64,000 nt of DNA from Marvania coccoides (taxonomy: Eukaryota > Chlorophyta > Trebouxiophyceae > Chlorellales > Chlorellaceae), in contig OY978105.1 of the NCBI GenBank assembly GCA_963854735.1, positions 1,224,598 to 1,288,597 of the forward strand, in the 5' to 3' direction. Shown here piece after piece: positions 48,301-58,911 of this stretch (positions within the stretch are counted from its first letter, which is position 1; each line of letters opens with the position of its first letter). The notes beneath the pieces were generated by a model. That model was given only the letters and a program-made list of their open reading frames with translations. It had not been told where the DNA came from and made no database searches. Made by a program: the position numbers and the translations under genes.

Positions 48301-50147
48301 TGGGCAGGGGCTTGCCAGCCAGGGAGGCCTCCAGCGCGCCGATGGTTGGGATGTCGGCGGGGTTGACGCCCAGCTGGTCGGCAAACCGACGCGCCAGATG
48401 CCAAGCCTCCAGCAGCACGGGCTCCGCAGACGCGGGAAGCGCGCCCTTGGCCAGCGGCAGCGGCATCGGCGGCGGCTCTGCAGCCTTCTCCAGCGCCTCG
48501 TCGTCCACCGTCTGGTTGGCCTGCTCCCGCTCCCTGTGCGATGCAAATGTGGGATATGCTTGTGGGAATGCAACTACACTGGTTCAATGGTTCATTTAAA
48601 TCTTGCTCACCTCTCCTTGGCCGCCCTCTCCAGCATCTTCACTTGCGTCTTTTCCCTCCTCTGCACCGCCTTGTGCTCCATGCCCTCCAGTTGTCGAATC
48701 ATCCGCTCCATCACGCCGTGCACCGTCGCAGCGTCCCGCTCCGCCTTGGTCTTTGGTCGATTGGAGTCTATGCGGCGGCGCGCTGGCTTGTGCAGCGGGC
48801 GCTGACCGTGCGCAATCATCTCGCGGTTCAGGCGTTCCTCCTCCGCCTTCCACCCTCCCCGCTGCTCCACGTACTTGTACACAGTGGCCTCCACGCCGGG
48901 CTGGCCCTCCATGGCCTGCAGCACCTTGGGGTCGCTGAGGCCAAAGCGGTCCAGCCCCCACTGCCCTGCCAGCGAGGCAGCGCGCAGCAGCACCTGGTCG
49001 CCCAGCTCCATGTCGTCCGCCGGCGAGCTTTCCCTGCGGTGCGCCGCAGCCTGCTCCAGCACCTCCGCCTGCCGCTCAATGGCCGCCTGCCACGCTGCCT
49101 CTGGCGAAGGCCCGTTGCCCAACTCTGCCCACGCCCCGCCGGCCAACTCCTTGTGCTTGGCGCGCACCTTGTAGTACGGTCCAGTTCCAGACGGGTCGTA
49201 TACTCTGCTGGAGAAGATGACCTCCTTTGTGTCCATCCAGTGCGCCGCGTACCCGATCAGCGGCAGGCTGGTCTCGGCCACGTACTCGGGCTTGACGGTG
49301 CCCAGCTTGGTGATGGTGACGCCGTTGGTGAGCTGTATCGGGGTGGGGTTGAGATGAGCACGGGCCTGCGCGTGGCCTATGGCCTCCTCCCTGGTGAGGG
49401 TGATGCGGCGGGGGGCACGGTCCTTGACCTCGATGCCAAAGTCGCGAGCGACCTGAAGAGTGAGGCAGTGTGCGAGTTGAAAACGTTGACGCACCCATTG
49501 CGGCGATGCGACGGTAAGAAAACAGCCATACTAATAGGTTGCCTCACCTCTGCCTTGGAGCGATATCGCCGGCCATCGGGGGAGAAGAAGTACTGCATTG
49601 CAAAAAAAAAAAGCGGGGGGCGGGGCGAGCGGGTGGGTTCCACTGGGATAGATCGACGAAGACAGCGGGGGGACAGGTGTGAACATACCGTGTCAGAGGT
49701 GCCTGCAGAGGTGCCACCAGATCGCACATGCACCTCGGCTCGCCACCCAGGAGCGAACTCGACATCTGCAATGATTGGGGACGACAGTAAGGCGCGTGTA
49801 CACTAAGACTGAGCGACAGTGGGCAGAAAGCTGCAGAGCAACGCACCGTTCTCTTCGAAAAATTGCTTGAGACCTTCGAGCTTCTGTGTTTGAATGACCG
49901 CCTGCTCAAAAGGAAGAGGCGAACGCGTCAGTGAGAGTTCTGATCATCCAGATCAGGCCGAGCCCAATCGAATGCGGCACAGCCAGAAAACTTTATTTGA
50001 ACAAACACATTTTTCATCTGAACGCACTGGGTCTGCTGCCTTGCGTTTTTGGGCCGAGGACGGCCCACCTGCGGCTGCCTTGCCGCCCTTGGCGGGATTG
50101 GCTGCCGCCTGCTCCGCTGGAGGAGACTTTGGAGGTCCACCGTCCAT
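45374..50147 (-). CDS. MBD-DDT-PHD-WHIM chromatin protein (MBD9-like)
   Basis: Exons 50147-50028, 49901-49847, 49765-49689, 49592-49548, 49452-48611 and 48533-45374 (1432 residues). Residues ~59-107, spread over four exons, form a methyl-CpG-binding-like domain (FAPGWRAEVHVRSGG; TYFFSPDGRRYRSKAEVARD). A possible FYR-type segment follows (GYAAHWMDTKEVIFSSRVYD). The DDT domain is at about 419-483 (LLEAWHLARRFADQLGV). The PHD finger is at about 791-835 (CCECWDGEDED to EWKCPGC). A WHIM-like patch (LEPLGLDRHFNRYWLLPG) follows, and the end is acidic. Plants combine these domains in MBD9 and ISWI/SWR1 partner proteins, so a remodelling-complex subunit reading DNA methylation or histone tails is inferred. 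Strong third-position GC creates a false 809-codon antisense frame. Confidence 0.88.
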
Positions 50148-50775
50148 TATTTATGATGATCTTTCTGCCGTGCTTGGGCTGATTTAAAGAGTACTCATCT
50201 TACTTTCTGATGGATTTTGTTTTATTATTGCTGCGACAGGGTGTTGGACCGACCAATATTTTTTTTTCCAGTGCTGCAGATTGAAGTTCTAGTGGGCTGT
50301 CTGTAGCCCCCAGAGTAGAGAGTATCGGTGAGGGGGCTGTTTGGGTAATAATACCCCGCGTGCTCTTAATCTGTCGTCATCAACCTACGCCAGGGAGCCC
50401 CCCAGCAGAGCTGAGCCTCGTCTGGTCGACAGAAAACAGTTTAGGCACCGACAACATCTTGAGAGCAGCAGCAGATGTAGACATGTAGGCTTTGGCCTTG
50501 CCGCTGCCCCAGAGCCTCTGTGCTCCTTCACCCAGTGATCTCAAAAAAATAAAGAGCTTACAAAATGGGTCAAATACACATAAGAATGAAAAGGAAAAAA
50601 ATATACGAAATGAAATAAACACATCATTGCCATGGAAGGTATGGAGCGGGGGTCCACCTCGTAAGGGGAGGACAGCCTGCTCAAGTGCAGCGCTAGGCAA
50701 CAGGACGCATCACTGCCAGCTCCCCCCGACAAAAAATATTATCTTCTCTTGCAGTCTCCAAGTTTTATTATTTAT
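50148..50775. other. Intergenic, 628 bases
   Basis: Between the start of the MBD/PHD gene and the stop of the DUF4079 gene, both leftward. AT-rich at both ends. Short frames at 50341-50538 and 50492-50863 show nothing known. No RNA gene recognised. Confidence 0.35.
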
Positions 50776-51824
50776 TCAAGGAAGAGTCGTAAACTCAAAC
50801 ACCTTGGCCACAATCTCAAGGCCGGTGGGGATCTGCAGAGCACGCAGAAATCACAGACGGTGAGTTGTATGAAGAATGAAAAGAACCAAACAGAGGCAGG
50901 GTTCATGCGAAAAATTGTCAATGCTAAAGGAGACTTTGCCAGCAAATATATAAAAAAACAGTCTTCTCACCTGCCACGCAAACAGCAGGATGTTGAGGGT
51001 GTTGAATGCGATGTGGAAGCTGCGAGCGGTGTCATTGCCCTTTTGCATGGAGGGCACCAGCGCGGCGGCCAGGGCCCACAGCACGACGATGGCAGCTCCA
51101 GCGTAGAGGTGGGGGCCGGGGAACAGCTTCCCGGTGCGGAGGAAGGTATTGAGTGCGCCGGAGACGGAGATGAGCACGCCCAGGCCAAGGATCAGCGAGC
51201 CCCAGTTGTTGTGCTTCTCGTTGAGCTTCTGGCCAATCAGGCCCTTGCGCTCCTAGAATGCAATACCAGCGTATGCTAACTGTGAGGATCAGCCCTGTAC
51301 TTCTTGGGGAATGGCAGCACACACACAATCTCTTAATGTGTCGGTTCACTGACCTGCTCCAGCTCGGCAATCTGCTGATCAAGGGGGCTGGGCGGCGCGG
51401 AGACGGGCTGGCCATCGGGGCCCACCGCTGCGGGCGCCCTCTCCGCCTTGAGCCCCTTGATCTGTTCCGCCAGCTCGCGGGTGTGGCGCCACTGGAAGCC
51501 CAGGTAGCCGGCGTACAGGGAGGAGCCAAACAGGAAGAACATGATGGCGGGGTGCATCAGGGAGAAGATCTGGCCCTCGATGATGCCGTACTCCCTGCCC
51601 TTTGCCAGCGCAGCGCTGCTGTCCAGAAGCAGCGGGGCCACAAGGGCGGGCAGGCCCACCGCAGCCTTGGCCATCAACGCCTTGGCGGTGGCGTCGTCGC
51701 TCTTCTCGGCGCTGGCACGGACCACAAGGGCGCGGTTGCAGCGAGCGAGAGGCACCATCTTGGGTGCAACAACAGAGGTGATAAAGGGGCGCATTGTGCG
51801 CTGGACTACTGGTGCCGCGATCAT
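50776..51824 (-). CDS. DUF4079 family plastid membrane protein
   Basis: Exons 51824-51354, 51252-50971 and 50832-50776 (269 residues). The first ~40 residues are basic and Ser/Ala/Val-rich (plastid transit peptide), possibly followed by a second hydrophobic sorting stretch (VGLPALVAPLLLDSSAALA). DUF4079 hallmarks: HPAIMFFLFGSSLYAGYLGF, QWRHTR, KLNEKHNNWGSLILGLGVLI, FPGPHLYAGAAIVVLWALAA, and the conserved ending IPTGLEIVAKVFEFTTLP made by the 57-base last exon. Four to five membrane helices, probably thylakoid. The family is conserved from cyanobacteria to plants; function is unknown, although a cytochrome-b561-like fold has been suggested for such His-bearing helices (inference). Confidence 0.88.
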
Positions 51825-52029
51825 TTTCAGAATAGTTTGTTATTATTAAATGTGTGGTTAAAATATACTGTGCACGTCGCTTTTGTGAATTCAGAAGAAG
51901 AAAAGTTTTCTTTTCGCTTGAAAAGGCGCCGTCGTGTTTTTTCGAGAAAAATAAGCAATTTCCAGCAACTCGCAGCCAAATCTAAAAACACCAGACAGCG
52001 CTTGAGCTCACCCCGGCGCGCTGGCTGAA
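51825..52029. promoter_or_regulatory. Divergent promoter region, 205 bases
   Basis: Between the starts of the DUF4079 gene and eIF3e. Short and AT-rich, carrying both promoters and 5' UTRs. Confidence 0.35.
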
Positions 52030-53439
52030 ATGGCTTCCCCCACGCAGTATGATTTGACACAAAATATCAGCCAATTTTTGGACAAGCACCTGGTGTTCCC
52101 GCTGCTGGAGTTTGTGGCGCAGAAGCAGCTTTACGATGTGGCCGATATTGAGGCAGCAAAGCTGGAGCTGATTGAAAAGACCAACATGGTGGACTATGCA
52201 GTGGACATCTACCAGCAGCTTCATCAAACAAGCGAGGTCAGCACGCAATTTATTGGTTTATTTTCGAAACGCGGTGCCCATCTAATGGAATCGCACTAGA
52301 CCTCCGTGCAAGCCTGCATTTTTAATGCTTCTCCCTGGATTTAAATTTCAAAACTATTGCCACCGCAGGTCCCCGACGCCCTGGTGAACCGCCGCGCCGA
52401 GGTGGTGCAGCGGCTGAAGACCCTGGAGGCGCAGGTCAAGCCCGTGCACGAGTTCCTGAGCAACGAGGAGAACGTGAAGATGCTGAAGCAGGACAAGTCT
52501 CAGAACATGGCGTTTTTGCAAAAGGAGTTTGGCATCGGGCCTGACGAGGTGGACGCGCTGTACCACTACGCCAAGTGGAACTTTGAGTGCGGCAACTACA
52601 CCGCCGCCAGCGAGTACCTGTACCACTACCGCTCGCTGTCCACCAACCCCGAGCGCAACATTGGGGCGCTGTGGGGCAAGGTGGCCGCGGACGTGCTGCT
52701 GCAGGACTTTGACACGGGCATGGAGGACCTGCTAAAGCTCAAAGAGACGCTGGACCAGGACACCTTTGCGCCGGTGACCCGCCAGCTGCAGCAAAAGGCC
52801 TGGCTCATGCACTGGTCGCTCTTCATCTTCTTCAACCACGAAAACGGCATGAACGCGCTCATCGACCTCTTCCTCCAGGAGCGCTACATCACCGCCATCC
52901 AGCTGGTGTCCCAGCACCTGCTGCGCTACCTGGCCGTGGCGGTGGTGGTGAACAAGCGGCGGCGCAACGTGCTGAAAGACCTCATCCGCGTCATCCAGCA
53001 GGAGCAGTACGAGTACAAGGACCCCATCACCGAGTTCCTCAGGTGCCTGTTTGTGGAGTTTGACTTTGACGGCGCGCAGGAGAAGCTGGCAGAGAGCGAG
53101 GCGGTGCTGGCCAACGACTACTTTTTGGTGGCCACCAAGGACGCCTTCATGGAGGCAGCGCGGCAGTTCCTGTTTGAGACCTACTGCCGCATCCACCAGG
53201 CCATCAGCATCGACTCCCTGTCGCAGAAACTGGGCATGGACAACGAGGCCACCGAGAAGTGGATCGTCAACCTCATCAGGAACGCGCGGCTGAACGCGCG
53301 CATCGACTCAAACGCGGGCACGGTGGTCATCCAGACGCAGACGCTCAGCGCGTACGAGCAGCTACTGGAGAAGACGAGAAAGCTGAGCTTGACGACGTTC
53401 GGGCTGGCCAACACGGTGGTGGGGTCGCTTCGGGCGTAG
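52030..53439 (+). CDS. EIF3E: Translation initiation factor eIF3 subunit e
   Basis: Exons 52030-52236 and 52369-53439 (425 residues). YDLTQNISQFLDKHLVFPLL at the N terminus, FGIGPDEVDALYHYAKWNFE, the helical PCI-flanking repeats and the C-terminal PCI/winged-helix stretch (AISIDSLSQKLGMD; WIVNLIRNARLNARIDSNAG) match eIF3e/INT6 along the full length. It is part of the eIF3 octamer core on the 40S ribosome. TGTAA at 53508-53512 lies 70 bases after the stop. Conservation is very high and no oddities are seen. Confidence 0.97.
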
Positions 53440-53708
53440 AGTAAAATATAAAGACGAACAGAATACGCATTGATTTAGATTTTGATTTTGTTTTTTCAGC
53501 TGTATATTGTAATAACGAAATGACGCATAATCCGTTTCCCTTCCTTTTGGATATAACCAAAAGATCCAAAGATGCGATTAAGCGATTATACTTGCAATTG
53601 GACGTTTGGATATGGCGTTGATGCGTTATTGAAAAGTTGTTACAAGAAGGAACAGTGCAGAAAACAAAAAGGAAAAAAAAATGGGTATACACTTGGTCAA
53701 GGCATCAC

Positions 53709-54228
53709 TCAGTGCGCCGCTCCTCCCTTGAGCTTCGCCTCCTGCTCGTGCTTGTAATGGGCATACTCCCGGGGCCAGGAGATGGCGTAGGAGACAAGGA
53801 ATCCGTAGGACACCAGGTCGAACAGAGGCTTGACGGAGCCGGTGTCAATGTGCTGCAAGACGCACGAGGAGAGGGAGGGGAAGAGGGGTGAGCACGCGAT
53901 GACGACTTGGGGTGTATTAACACGACTTGATTAACGATTCCTCAGAAAGGGATTAGCAACAAAAATCAAAATGTAATTGGCCAACCCCAGGACCCTGTCA
54001 GACCCTCCCACCCTCCAAAGCAATCAAATTGCCACCCAGGCGATGTTGACGCAGTTTCAAATGCACCGGTTTCCTCACCTGCACCCTGTAATCGTTCAGC
54101 CATGTGGTCAGCCGCTGCTGGGTCTGGGCAGGCGTCCAGTGGGTCTGCGCGAACTTGGACACGTAGGTAGGCAGCTCCTTCACCTTGAGGCCCTTGGCCC
54201 CTTGGACCAGCTTAGCCACAGTCGGCAT
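53709..54228 (-). CDS. Mitochondrial F1Fo ATP synthase subunit f-like protein
   Basis: Exons 54228-54079 and 53852-53709 (97 residues). KVKELPTYVSKFAQTHW resembles the G-E-L-P segment of subunit f. Exon 2, IDTGSVKPLFDLVSYGFLVS then YAISWPREYAHYKHEQEAK, matches the single membrane helix plus basic His/Lys tail of subunit f (fungal ATP17, animal ATP5MF). It should sit in the inner-membrane Fo part and help dimerisation. Small size and low identity leave another small inner-membrane protein possible. Confidence 0.65.
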
Positions 54229-54595
54229 TCAGGTTTTATTTTTAGTCTCCTTTTTGCTGGGATTTTTTGGAGTGATTTGATTGCCCTGATGCCGTGGCTG
54301 CCTTCTTACTTGAGAGAAAATAAATTTAGTTGATGAAATATACATGAAAATCTGCTGCGAGGCGGGTGGATTGTTGCGTTTGCGTCCGTGGGGAAAATGA
54401 CCGACTTATTTGCAGCTGATCAGACTCGTTTTTTATATGTTTATTTAAAGTGTAATTTCGTAAAGAAGGCTGCCATTCTCTGTACAGACGTGTTGCCACT
54501 GCGAAAAATTAGCTGCCCATCAGCCCCCCCCCCCCCCCCCAAGATTTTACAGCGAGGAGGGCGGTTGTCTCTTGCGCAAGCCAACGAGATAACGA
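54229..54595. promoter_or_regulatory. Divergent promoter region with C17 tract, 367 bases
   Basis: Between the starts of the ATP-synthase-like gene and the Hakai-like gene. A run of 17 C at 54524-54540 lies about 55 bases before the Hakai-like ATG. Otherwise AT-rich. Confidence 0.4.
54524..54540. repeat. Homopolymer C17
   Basis: Seventeen consecutive C on the + strand, directly visible. Such tracts are length-unstable and can form quadruplex or i-motif structures, so the exact count may also be a sequencing artefact. Confidence 0.9.
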
Positions 54596-55103
54596 ATGGA
54601 TACATCAGACGCCAATGTGAGCAGCACCTGCGCTTCTGTCTCTTTTAAAACCGATGCCAACTATCCTCTCACCGCCTGCTCACCAACTTTTTTCCTGACA
54701 GGCTGCTGTCATGGGGAAGCTGGGACCGGTTGCGGCGGGGCAGAGATCCCACTTTTGCGTTGCGTGCGACTACCCAGCCGAGACCCATGCCCGCTGCGCT
54801 CCATGCCTCCACGTCTTTTGCATGAGCTGCGCCGCCAGCATGGCTACCTGCCTTGTGTGAGTTTCTTGAGTTTTCCGACATTTTAATTTGTGTGGTTGAT
54901 GATGTCAATCTTGCAATCTTATAATGCATTCCCTCTTGCTTCTATGCTGCTGCAGGTGCGCTGCCGCCATCACCAAAATTGAGCCAATTCCTTCTGGCGC
55001 CCCTCTGTTTGTGTCTCCAGCCACGCTCCAGGGCTTCCGCACTGCGGCCGACCTTTCCAAGCACGTGCAGCAGATTTCCAGCCAGCTCTCCGGTGGGCGA
55101 TAA
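54596..55103 (+). CDS. Hakai-like RING protein (m6A writer-complex E3 type)
   Basis: Exons 54596-54616, 54702-54856 and 54956-55103 (107 residues). RSHFCVACDYPAETHARCAP begins a RING that continues CLHVFCMSCAASMATC, and exon 3 gives CAAAITKIEPIPSG. The spacing H-F-C-x2-C-D-x-P, C-x-H-x-F-C-x2-C, then C plus ITKIEPI matches HAKAI/CBLL1 proteins (their I-Q-K-I-Q motif), followed by a short domain with F and H (GFRTAADLSKHV) in place of the Hakai C2H2 half. In animals and plants Hakai stabilises the mRNA m6A methyltransferase complex. Here the protein is minimal, lacking the long Pro-rich tail. Coding exon 1 has only seven codons. Confidence 0.72.
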
Positions 55104-55550
55104 CAATTCACTGGTTTTATTGCGCAGGCAAGCAACCAATGAGGATGACGGCAACGCATTCGACAGGCGACAATGAAGCTGGACTGCCCACGGCATGCCG
55201 AACGTAGTACGTAAATGGAGCCAAACTCGGTGGCGGCGCTGTAAAGAAGAGGAGGGCGGTATACCTACGTAGCAGCCGCACATTTTCTTCCTGCGGCGGG
55301 GACTGGGCCAAGCGTGGCGAGGTGAAGAAGTGGCGGATGATGCTAAACGCGGGGATCAGCCATGGCCATGATATATATGTGGGCTGCAAACTAATTTCAG
55401 CACTTGTTCCAAGTTGAAAAAAAAATACAGCGATTGTTTTTTTTCAATAATTGGAACAAATATACAGAGCACAGTGTGTATCCGATTATCTGATTGAAAG
55501 GTAGAGGTGAACACAATATTATAATAAATCAACAAGATCGAAAACCAATA
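55104..55550. other. Intergenic, 447 bases
   Basis: 3' UTR of the Hakai-like gene and promoter of VTE4, both rightward. AT-rich from 55395 on. Nothing recognised. Confidence 0.4.
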
Positions 55551-56627
55551 ATGTTTTTGAGCGCACCCACACAGCACGCGCTGTGTGCTCCTCAGCGCCC
55601 CCAACGCTGCAACACTCGTGCCAGCAGGAGACGGCCACAGCTGCGCGCCGTTAGAGCTGGACCTCCCAGCGTTGAGACCGCCTCCGTTGCGGCGCTCAAT
55701 GAAGGCATCGCCACGTTCTACGACGCCTCCACTGGGCTGTGGGAAGAGGTTTGGGGCGATCACCTCCACCACGGGTACTATCCAGCGGGGTCGCCCCCCA
55801 AGAGCAACCGTGAGGCGCAGGAAGACATGATTGAGGAGGTGCTCGAGTGGGCCGGCGTGGACCCTGCCTCCCCGCCGCAGCGCGTCGTCGATGTGGGCTG
55901 CGGGCTGGGCGGCAGTTCGCGTCACCTGGCGCAAAAATACGGCTGCTCCGCCGAGGGCATCACCCTCAGCCCGTTTCAGGCCCGCCGTGGCAACGAGCTG
56001 TCCCTCCAGCAAGGCTTGGGGTAAGAAATTCGAGGGGTACAGTTTGTATTGCTCTTTTAAATTTCCAAAATGTTTAAAACTATTTCTTGCTGCGCCACCA
56101 GGGACAAGGTGCACCTGCAGGTGGCCGACGCTCTGAAGCAGCCCTTTGGCAGCGAGTCCTTTGACTTGGTGTGGAGCCTGGAGAGTGGGGAGCACATGCC
56201 CGACAAGATGCAGTTTGTGGGGGAGCTGGCCAGGGTGTGCGCCCCTGGGGGCCGCGTGATTGTGGTGACGTGGTGCCACAGGGAGCTGGCGCCCGGTGAG
56301 ACTGGGCTGCGACCCGAGGAGCAGGATCTGCTGCGACGCATCTGCGACGCGTACTACCTCCCAGCATGGTGCAGCGCCTCCGACTACAAGCGGCTATTCG
56401 AGGAGAACGGCATCGCCGAGGTGCGCACAGCAGACTGGAGCAACGAGGTGGCGCCGTTCTGGGGCGAGGTGATCAAGAGCGCGATGAGCGCACGCGGCGT
56501 GATGGGGCTGCTCAAGGCGGGGTGGACCACCATCAAGGGCGCGCTGGTGATGCCGCTCATGGCGCAGGGATTCAGGCAAGGCGTCATCAAGTTTGCCCTC
56601 ATCGCTGGCGTGAAGACGGCAGGGTGA
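55551..56627 (+). CDS. VTE4: Gamma-tocopherol methyltransferase, plastid
   Basis: Exons 55551-56020 and 56102-56627 (331 residues). Arg/Gln/Ala-rich transit peptide, then NEGIATFYDASTGLWEEVWG, DHLHHGYYPAGSPP, SAM-binding motif I VVDVGCGLGGSSRHLAQKYG, LVWSLESGEHMPDKMQFVGE and RVIVVTWCHRELAPGE. These are hallmarks of the gamma-tocopherol C-methyltransferase group, which makes alpha-tocopherol from gamma-tocopherol with SAM at the plastid envelope. The Met at 55551 is chosen over the one at 55494 because the transit peptide begins there. Close relatives methylate other phenols or alkaloids; in an alga VTE4 is the simplest reading. Confidence 0.92.
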
Positions 56628-56768
56628 AGAAGTGAAGGGCGGTGCGCTACGTTGAGCCAGCAGGTGTCCGTAACTTTAATTTGTACAAAGTTTAAAAATT
56701 TATTTGTTCAAGGAAGTAATCGAGTGGTGTGTGTTTGGGTGGTTGTTGCTGTTTTAAAATGCACCTAG

Positions 56769-58385
56769 CTATCGTTTAGAAGCAGCGGCAGTAGCACCAA
56801 CCTTGGTTCGCCTCGTCCACAGCCCGTGCGCCATGCTGAAATACGTCTTGTACTGCGCTGCTGCCAGAGGGTCGCTGTGGAAGGGGTGCGCGGCGCCCAG
56901 GCGATCTGCGGCAGCCAGCCCAGCCATGACGGCGATCTCGTGCGTGTTGAACAGGGTGTACGCCCCCGCATGCCACGTGTGGCGCTTTCCTTGCAGCCAC
57001 CTCACAAACGGCACCCAGTACGCGAAATGGGTCCAGGTGTGGGCAAACTGCCGTGTGGTGCGCTCTTTCAAGATCTTGCTGGGGTCGAGGCCCCCCACGG
57101 TCCAGTGCTGCCGCAGGTTGTCGTCTAGGAAGATGGTCTGGTAGATGGGCTTGCCGCGCCCCTGCAGGTGGGGCTGGTACGCCGCCAGGTTGAAGCTCAT
57201 TTCGATTATCTGCGGGTGCTGGGGGTCGCACCGAATGAAGTACATGTCGTCTGTAGGGTGGAAGGAGTAGTGGCTGCGCATGTAGTCCTCGTCCTCGTGG
57301 GTCACGATCAAATCATTGAAGTACCGCACATTGCGCAGCAGACGCCTCTCCAGGAACGAGGCGCCGCCTCCCAGCATGCGCAGAGCCTCCTCCGCCCCAC
57401 AGCACAGCACAATCTCGTCAAAATCAGCAAAGCCACCGTCCACTGCTGTCGAGTGCACCCTCACCGGCAGCTGCCCTTTTTTCTTGGACCGGCCGCGCGC
57501 TACGCTCCCCACCGGCGTTGAGGTGCGCACCGTGACGGAGGGCATCGTGGCGAGGAGGGACTGGTAGGCGTCGCGCAGCTTTGGGAACGCAAACATTGTG
57601 GGAACCTCGTCCAGCAGCCTCTCGGGCGAGTACCTACAGCAGGTCGAGTTTAATATTTTTGTTGACTGTGTTTCTCTTCACACTTTTCAAAACTCACTGG
57701 AAGAGGCGCAGCTGCGGGTCCAGGAAGACGCGTGCGACGACTGCTGCCGAGACCTTTGGCGTTTGGTTGCCGGTGCCAAAGAAGAGCGCTGTCAGCGGGA
57801 AGACCATGCGGTTCCGAAAGTCCTCTGAGAACCCCCACATCTTCAGCACCGAGTCGATGGGAATGAAGGCAAAGATAAACTCCAGGCGGTACACCCAGCG
57901 CAGCACCCTCCCAAACTTGGCAATCTCAGGCGCCAGCCGGGTCACCAGCTCCGAGGGCACGCCGTGATTCGACCACGCGGTGGCCCCAGTGCCAAACGCC
58001 ACTTTGAACTCCACAGGCGTGGTCTCCACGCCAGCCTGGCTGAACAACAGCAGGTTGTTGCGGTAGCTGGGGGCTCCCCCTTGCACCTGGTCGTTGATTT
58101 CGTCGTCGTCGCCCACAGGACAGGTGCTCGCCACTCCGCCGACATCCGGCGACGCCTCCCACAGCTCCACTTCAAACTTATCAGGGAAGCGGGCCAGGCT
58201 CCACGCCGCTGCCATGCCTGAATTCAGTTTATATTTAAAGAGGTGAATTTCATTGCATTCTTTAAGAGGAGAGTGTTTTTTACATTTTATTTTTATTTTT
58301 TTGAATGATCGATCTCACCAGCAGCGCCAGCACCAACGATGCATACCCGCTTGGGAGCGCTTGTTTTGCTCGGCCGAGCCCCCAT
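56769..58385 (-). CDS. FAD-dependent amine-oxidase-family oxidoreductase
   Basis: Exons 58385-58319, 58217-57698 and 57633-56769 (483 residues). Exon 1 ends inside the dinucleotide-binding motif: RVCIVGAGAAG joined to MAAAWSLARF gives G-x-G-x2-G, followed by FEVELWEASPDVGG. A C-terminal FAD-binding stretch is TWHAGAYTLFNTHEIAVMAG. The middle (HPTDDMYFIRCDPQHPQIIE) is not one I can tie to a named enzyme. The overall plan is that of flavin amine oxidase / phytoene-desaturase-like proteins. No clear transit peptide. Stops converge with VTE4 (141 bases). Substrate unknown. Confidence 0.75.
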
Positions 58386-58911
58386 GTTTTTTTGTATATT
58401 CGTACATGCGCGCTTTCCATGGAAGCCGAAGACACCAAAAATCGTGTGGCTTTCAAAAAGCGCTCGCTGCGACTTCGTTGAGCTGCCGTTGCGACTGGGA
58501 ATTCTGCGTTGAATAAATGGGAGTTCTTCTAATGGTTGACAATGTGGTAATAAGCCGAGGCATGCGGCATTTGCGGAGGGCATTTTTAGGAGAAAGGCCA
58601 GTACTGACGGGGGCGACGGGGGTCTCCTCTATCTCTTTTTATTTGGGGGGGGGGGGTCCTCGCAAGCTTTGAGCACGCTCTTTCCAGAGGCCCCTGATTG
58701 TCTCGGCCCTTGATTGTCTCTTGATATACTAAAAATCAAATCAAATCTGCGGGCATCAAATTACAAATTAAGAGAAGCATGGATTCATTGTTTTATTATT
58801 CGTGCGTTCGCTGACGAAGGGCTAGCCAGCGCTGCGAGATGCGCAGCAAGCTTTGAAAATCAATCAAAATTATTTATTTGTCATTTTCCTCTACATACGA
58901 AATCAGACAAT
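58386..58911. other. Intergenic, 526 bases, with G12 tract
   Basis: Promoter side of the FAD oxidoreductase and 3' side of Ku70, both leftward. A run of 12 G lies at 58645-58656. Nothing else recognised. Confidence 0.4.

Noticed and set aside
46376..48805. An 809-codon open frame on the + strand
   Set aside because: It is antisense to the MBD/DDT/PHD gene. It arises from GC-rich third positions and has an Arg/Leu/Gly/His-rich composition without any domain, while every domain is on the - strand.
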